Positions 15,430-18,272 of a stretch of DNA of 18,272 bases are shown one piece after another (the stretch's first letter is position 1; every line of letters starts with the position of its first letter). The notes beneath the pieces were generated by a model. The model was not told where the DNA came from. It did not search any database and saw only the letters and a program-made list of their open reading frames with translations. Source of the DNA: Bacteroides sp. (GTDB lineage Bacteria > Bacteroidota > Bacteroidia > Bacteroidales > Bacteroidaceae); assembly GCA_019414725.1 (NCBI GenBank), contig DXLM01000065.1, positions 1 to 18,272 of the forward strand, written 5' to 3'. The position numbers were made by a program, and so were the translations under genes.

Positions 15430-17475
15430 ATGAAAAATAAATATCTATTATATTCTGCACTTTTTTTGCTCTCAATGTCTTCTTGCGAAGATAAACTGGA
15501 TGCAGACCGGTACTTTGGAGATCGTATGACTATTGAAAAAGTGTTTGCCGACCGTGATTATTCGGAAAGATGGTTATCTGATGCTTACTCACATCTTATA
15601 GGTGTCAATGCGGATGTATCAAGTAAGGGTTTTACGATGTATTGTTTTGCAGACGATATGTATTTTGGTGACCGTGATGATAAATATAAAAAATGGAAGA
15701 ATGGTGAGTATGATGAAGGATGGGAACAAGGTCCATGGGGAGAATGCTATACCGGTATCTACCAAGCTTCAGTTTTTATACATAATATAGATCGTAATAC
15801 AAAATTTACAGAAGAAGAACGTGCTGACTATAAGGCACAGGCTCGTTTTGTACGTGCCTATTATTATTGGCTGTTGTTGCGTAAATATGGACCTATACCT
15901 ATTATGCCTGATGAGGGTATGGATTTTACACAAGAGTATGAAGATTTGGCTGTAGCACGCTCCAGCTATGATGAAGTGGCTAATTTTATTGCATCAGAAA
16001 TGCAAATTGCAGCAAAAGACTTACCATTGGAGAGAGGTCCTTTAGCAATCGCTCGTCCTACTCGAGGAGCAGCTCTGGCTGCACGTGCTAAAGTATTGCT
16101 GTATGCTGCGAGCCCTATTAATAATCCTCATCCGAGTGATACTGAAAAATTCAGTGATATGGTAAATTTCGATGGAAAACATCTGATTGCACAGGAGTAT
16201 GATGAAACTAAATGGGCAAGAGCTGCAGCTGCTGCTCTTGATGTGATGGAATTGCCTGGTAATCAGGTTAACGGGAGAAGATATGACCTTTATCACTTGG
16301 GAAGACGTACTTCTGGTTCTGTTGGATATCCTGTGACGATTGAACCGTATAAGGACGGAGATTTTTCTGAGCATACTTGGCCTGATGGATGGCAGGATAT
16401 TGATCCGTTTGAATCTTATCGCTCATTGTTTGACGGAGAAGTAAGTGCTTCTGATAATTATGAGTTGATTTTTACACGTGGTCAGAACCAGTCTTCAGAA
16501 GGAGTTGATATAATGGTAGTACACCAATTGCCAACTAGTGCGACTGGTTGGAATACGCATGGTTTGACTCAAAAAATGTGTGATGCTTATTACATGAATG
16601 ACGGTTCGGATTGTCCTGGAAAAGACCTTGAAATAGGAGGTGCTAATGGTACTGTACGTGAAACGGGATTTGTTGATGAAACAAATCAGGAAAACTATCT
16701 GGAATTGGGTGAACATCGTATTGGCGTTTCTTTACAATATGTGCAGCGTGAACCACGATTCTATGCTTCAGTCGCTTATAATGGATCAACCTGGTTCTTG
16801 CTGAACGAATCGAATGATGCAAACAGAAATCAGCAGGTATTTTATTATCGTGGTATGGGTAATGGATATAACAATAATAATGCTTTCTGGTTGCGTACCG
16901 GTATTGGCGTTAAAAAGTTTGTACACCCTTATGACACTCATGAAAATAGAGATATGGGTAGAATACGTCGAAAAGCAGAACCTGCTATTCGCTATGCTGA
17001 AATATTATTGATTTATGCTGAGGCTTTAAATGAGCTTGATGGGTCACATAATATAGAGTCATGGGATGGAAGCAAGACTTATACCATAAAGCGTGATATA
17101 AATGAAATGAAAAAAGGTATTCGTCCTATCCGTTGCCGTGCTGGTATTCCGGACTATACAGCTGCCGAATATGCAAGTAAAGATTTGTTCCGGGAAAAAA
17201 TTAAACGGGAACGTATGATTGAGCTGATGGGAGAAGGACATAGATATTATGATTTGCGCCGATGGAAAGATGCAGAAAAAGAAGAATCTCAACCTATTTA
17301 TGGCTGCAATACGTTGATGACAGAGCAGTATAAAGATTTGTTCCATATTCCGGTAGTGGTACCTTCGTTGCCTACTAACTTTTCACGGAAAATGTATTTC
17401 TGGCCTATTAGTCATAGTGAATTAAAACGTAACCGTTTATTGACTCAGAATCCAGGATGGACATATAATGATTAA
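15430..17475 (+). CDS. SusD/RagB-family outer membrane lipoprotein, large form
   Basis: This is the partner lid of the SusC encoded 9 nt upstream. At 681 residues it is clearly longer than the 506-residue SusD of the first locus. The lipoprotein signal MKNKYLLYSALFLLSMSSC puts the acylated cysteine at residue 19, followed by acidic EDKLDAD. SusD features are QARFVRAYYYWLLLRKYGPI, the middle block LQYVQREPRFYASVAYNGST, the helix AIRYAEILLIYAEALNELDG, the block RERMIELMGEGHRYYDLRRW, and the terminal FWPISHSELKRNRLLTQNPG. The extra length lies mostly between about residues 200 and 440, where surface loops for ligand binding are expected. The next lipoprotein gene follows after 21 nt. The ligand is unknown because no degrading enzyme of this operon falls inside the window. 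Confidence 0.96.
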   Translation: MKNKYLLYSALFLLSMSSCEDKLDADRYFGDRMTIEKVFADRDYSERWLSDAYSHLIGVNADVSSKGFTMYCFADDMYFGDRDDKYKKWKNGEYDEGWEQGPWGECYTGIYQASVFIHNIDRNTKFTEEERADYKAQARFVRAYYYWLLLRKYGPIPIMPDEGMDFTQEYEDLAVARSSYDEVANFIASEMQIAAKDLPLERGPLAIARPTRGAALAARAKVLLYAASPINNPHPSDTEKFSDMVNFDGKHLIAQEYDETKWARAAAAALDVMELPGNQVNGRRYDLYHLGRRTSGSVGYPVTIEPYKDGDFSEHTWPDGWQDIDPFESYRSLFDGEVSASDNYELIFTRGQNQSSEGVDIMVVHQLPTSATGWNTHGLTQKMCDAYYMNDGSDCPGKDLEIGGANGTVRETGFVDETNQENYLELGEHRIGVSLQYVQREPRFYASVAYNGSTWFLLNESNDANRNQQVFYYRGMGNGYNNNNAFWLRTGIGVKKFVHPYDTHENRDMGRIRRKAEPAIRYAEILLIYAEALNELDGSHNIESWDGSKTYTIKRDINEMKKGIRPIRCRAGIPDYTAAEYASKDLFREKIKRERMIELMGEGHRYYDLRRWKDAEKEESQPIYGCNTLMTEQYKDLFHIPVVVPSLPTNFSRKMYFWPISHSELKRNRLLTQNPGWTYND

Positions 17476-17496
17476 TTAACTATAAACAGAAAAATA

Positions 17497-18264
17497 ATGA
17501 AAAAGATATATTCTTATATTATTCTATTGCTTGTTTCATTTTGTTGGGTTTCCTGCAATAATGAATGGGAAGATGAACAGTACGAGCAGTATGTATCGTT
17601 TAAGGCCCCCATTGGTTCTAATGGCGTAACTGATATTTATATTCGCTATAAGAAAGATGGAAAGGTTACCTATCAGCTTCCGGTTATCATAAGTGGTTCA
17701 ACCTTTAATGAGAAAGATTTGAATGTGAAGGTCGAAGTAGATAATGATACGTTGGGAATCTTGAATAATGAACGTTTTGGTCGTGAAGATTTATATTTCT
17801 TACAGCTTACACCTGAGCATTATAATTTCCCTGGTACAGTAAATGTACCGCAGGGAGTTTCTGTTATCACATTGCCTGTTGATTTTGACCTTACGGGAAT
17901 TAATATGGTTAGAAGCTGGGTCTTGCCTCTGACCGTTGTAGATGAGCCGGGAACATATCTTGGTCATCCTCGTAAGAATTATGCCAAGGCTTTGTTGAAC
18001 ATTAAGCCGTTTAACGATTATTCTGGTACATATAGTACAACTACTTTGCAAACATTTATTTCGAATGAAGATGGTAGTTACGATCAAGCCAATCCGATTG
18101 TGAGAAATACCCGAACAGGACAGGTGGTAGATGAAAATACTATTTTCTTTTATGCCGGTGCCATGGAAGAGGACTTGATAAATCGTGAAGATTATAAGGT
18201 AAACTTTTACTTTAATCCCTTAATTCCGCAACACTTTGATTTAACTTTATTTATAAGTTCCTGA
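17497..18264 (+). CDS. DUF4973/DUF4361-type PUL surface lipoprotein, C-terminus probably truncated
   Basis: The 255-residue frame opens with a lipoprotein signal ending at Cys20 (lipobox WVSC), followed by NNEWEDEQYEQYVSFKAP. This matches, from memory of the family, the start of DUF4973-type lipoproteins (related to DUF1735) that follow SusD in Bacteroidota PULs and are thought to bind glycan at the surface. The N-terminal beta domain runs to about residue 165. A second domain of the DUF4361 kind begins near FNDYSGTYSTTTLQTF and seems complete only to about NREDYKVNFYF. The last 15 residues (PLIPQHFDLTLFISS) do not look like the family, and relatives that I recall are roughly 300 residues or longer. 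No single frameshift near 18200 restores a long frame, since all + frames hold stops from about 18200 to 18264. Explanations include a gene disruption or a sequencing or assembly error at the edge. Confidence 0.75.
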   Translation: MKKIYSYIILLLVSFCWVSCNNEWEDEQYEQYVSFKAPIGSNGVTDIYIRYKKDGKVTYQLPVIISGSTFNEKDLNVKVEVDNDTLGILNNERFGREDLYFLQLTPEHYNFPGTVNVPQGVSVITLPVDFDLTGINMVRSWVLPLTVVDEPGTYLGHPRKNYAKALLNIKPFNDYSGTYSTTTLQTFISNEDGSYDQANPIVRNTRTGQVVDENTIFFYAGAMEEDLINREDYKVNFYFNPLIPQHFDLTLFISS

Positions 18265-18272
18265 GCAACAAA

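Overview
The window looks like chromosomal DNA of a gut-type Bacteroidota (Bacteroides/Phocaeicola-like). The basis is two SusC/SusD pairs, lipoprotein signal peptides on most of the secreted proteins, AT-rich spacers with few Shine-Dalgarno sequences, and a promoter element of the TAnnTTTG type. The genus is inferred, not proven. All genes lie on the + strand.

Region 1 (1-10351) is the downstream part of a polysaccharide utilisation locus (PUL). It holds a 5'-truncated SusC-type TonB-dependent transporter, its SusD-type lipoprotein, a BglX-like GH3 beta-glucosidase lipoprotein, a GH5 glycanase lipoprotein and a second GH3 enzyme with an ordinary secretion signal. A long hairpin (4397-4440) separates susCD from the enzyme genes. 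A strong intrinsic terminator (10303-10351) closes the operon. The enzyme set points to a beta-linked glucan or related beta-glycan. In the inferred model, the membrane-anchored GH5 cuts the chain, SusCD imports oligosaccharides, and the two GH3 enzymes trim them to monosaccharides.

Region 2 (10352-10819) has no protein gene. It contains a second terminator-like hairpin about 240 nt after the first, then an AT-rich promoter region with a perfect TAnnTTTG element at 10750-10757.

Region 3 (10820 to the end) starts a second PUL-type operon. It holds an IPT/TIG plus NHL beta-propeller lipoprotein whose stop overlaps the start of a full-length SusC, then a large SusD (681 aa), then a DUF4973/DUF4361-type surface lipoprotein whose C-terminus seems to be cut short eight bases before the window ends. 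No glycosidase of this second locus is visible, so its substrate cannot be inferred. No regulator (hybrid two-component system, SusR-type, ECF sigma/anti-sigma), RNA gene, CRISPR array or identifiable mobile element was seen.

I found no clearly new type of system. The points most worth a second look are the intercistronic hairpin, the double-terminator gap that could hold a small RNA, and the abnormal end of the last gene.
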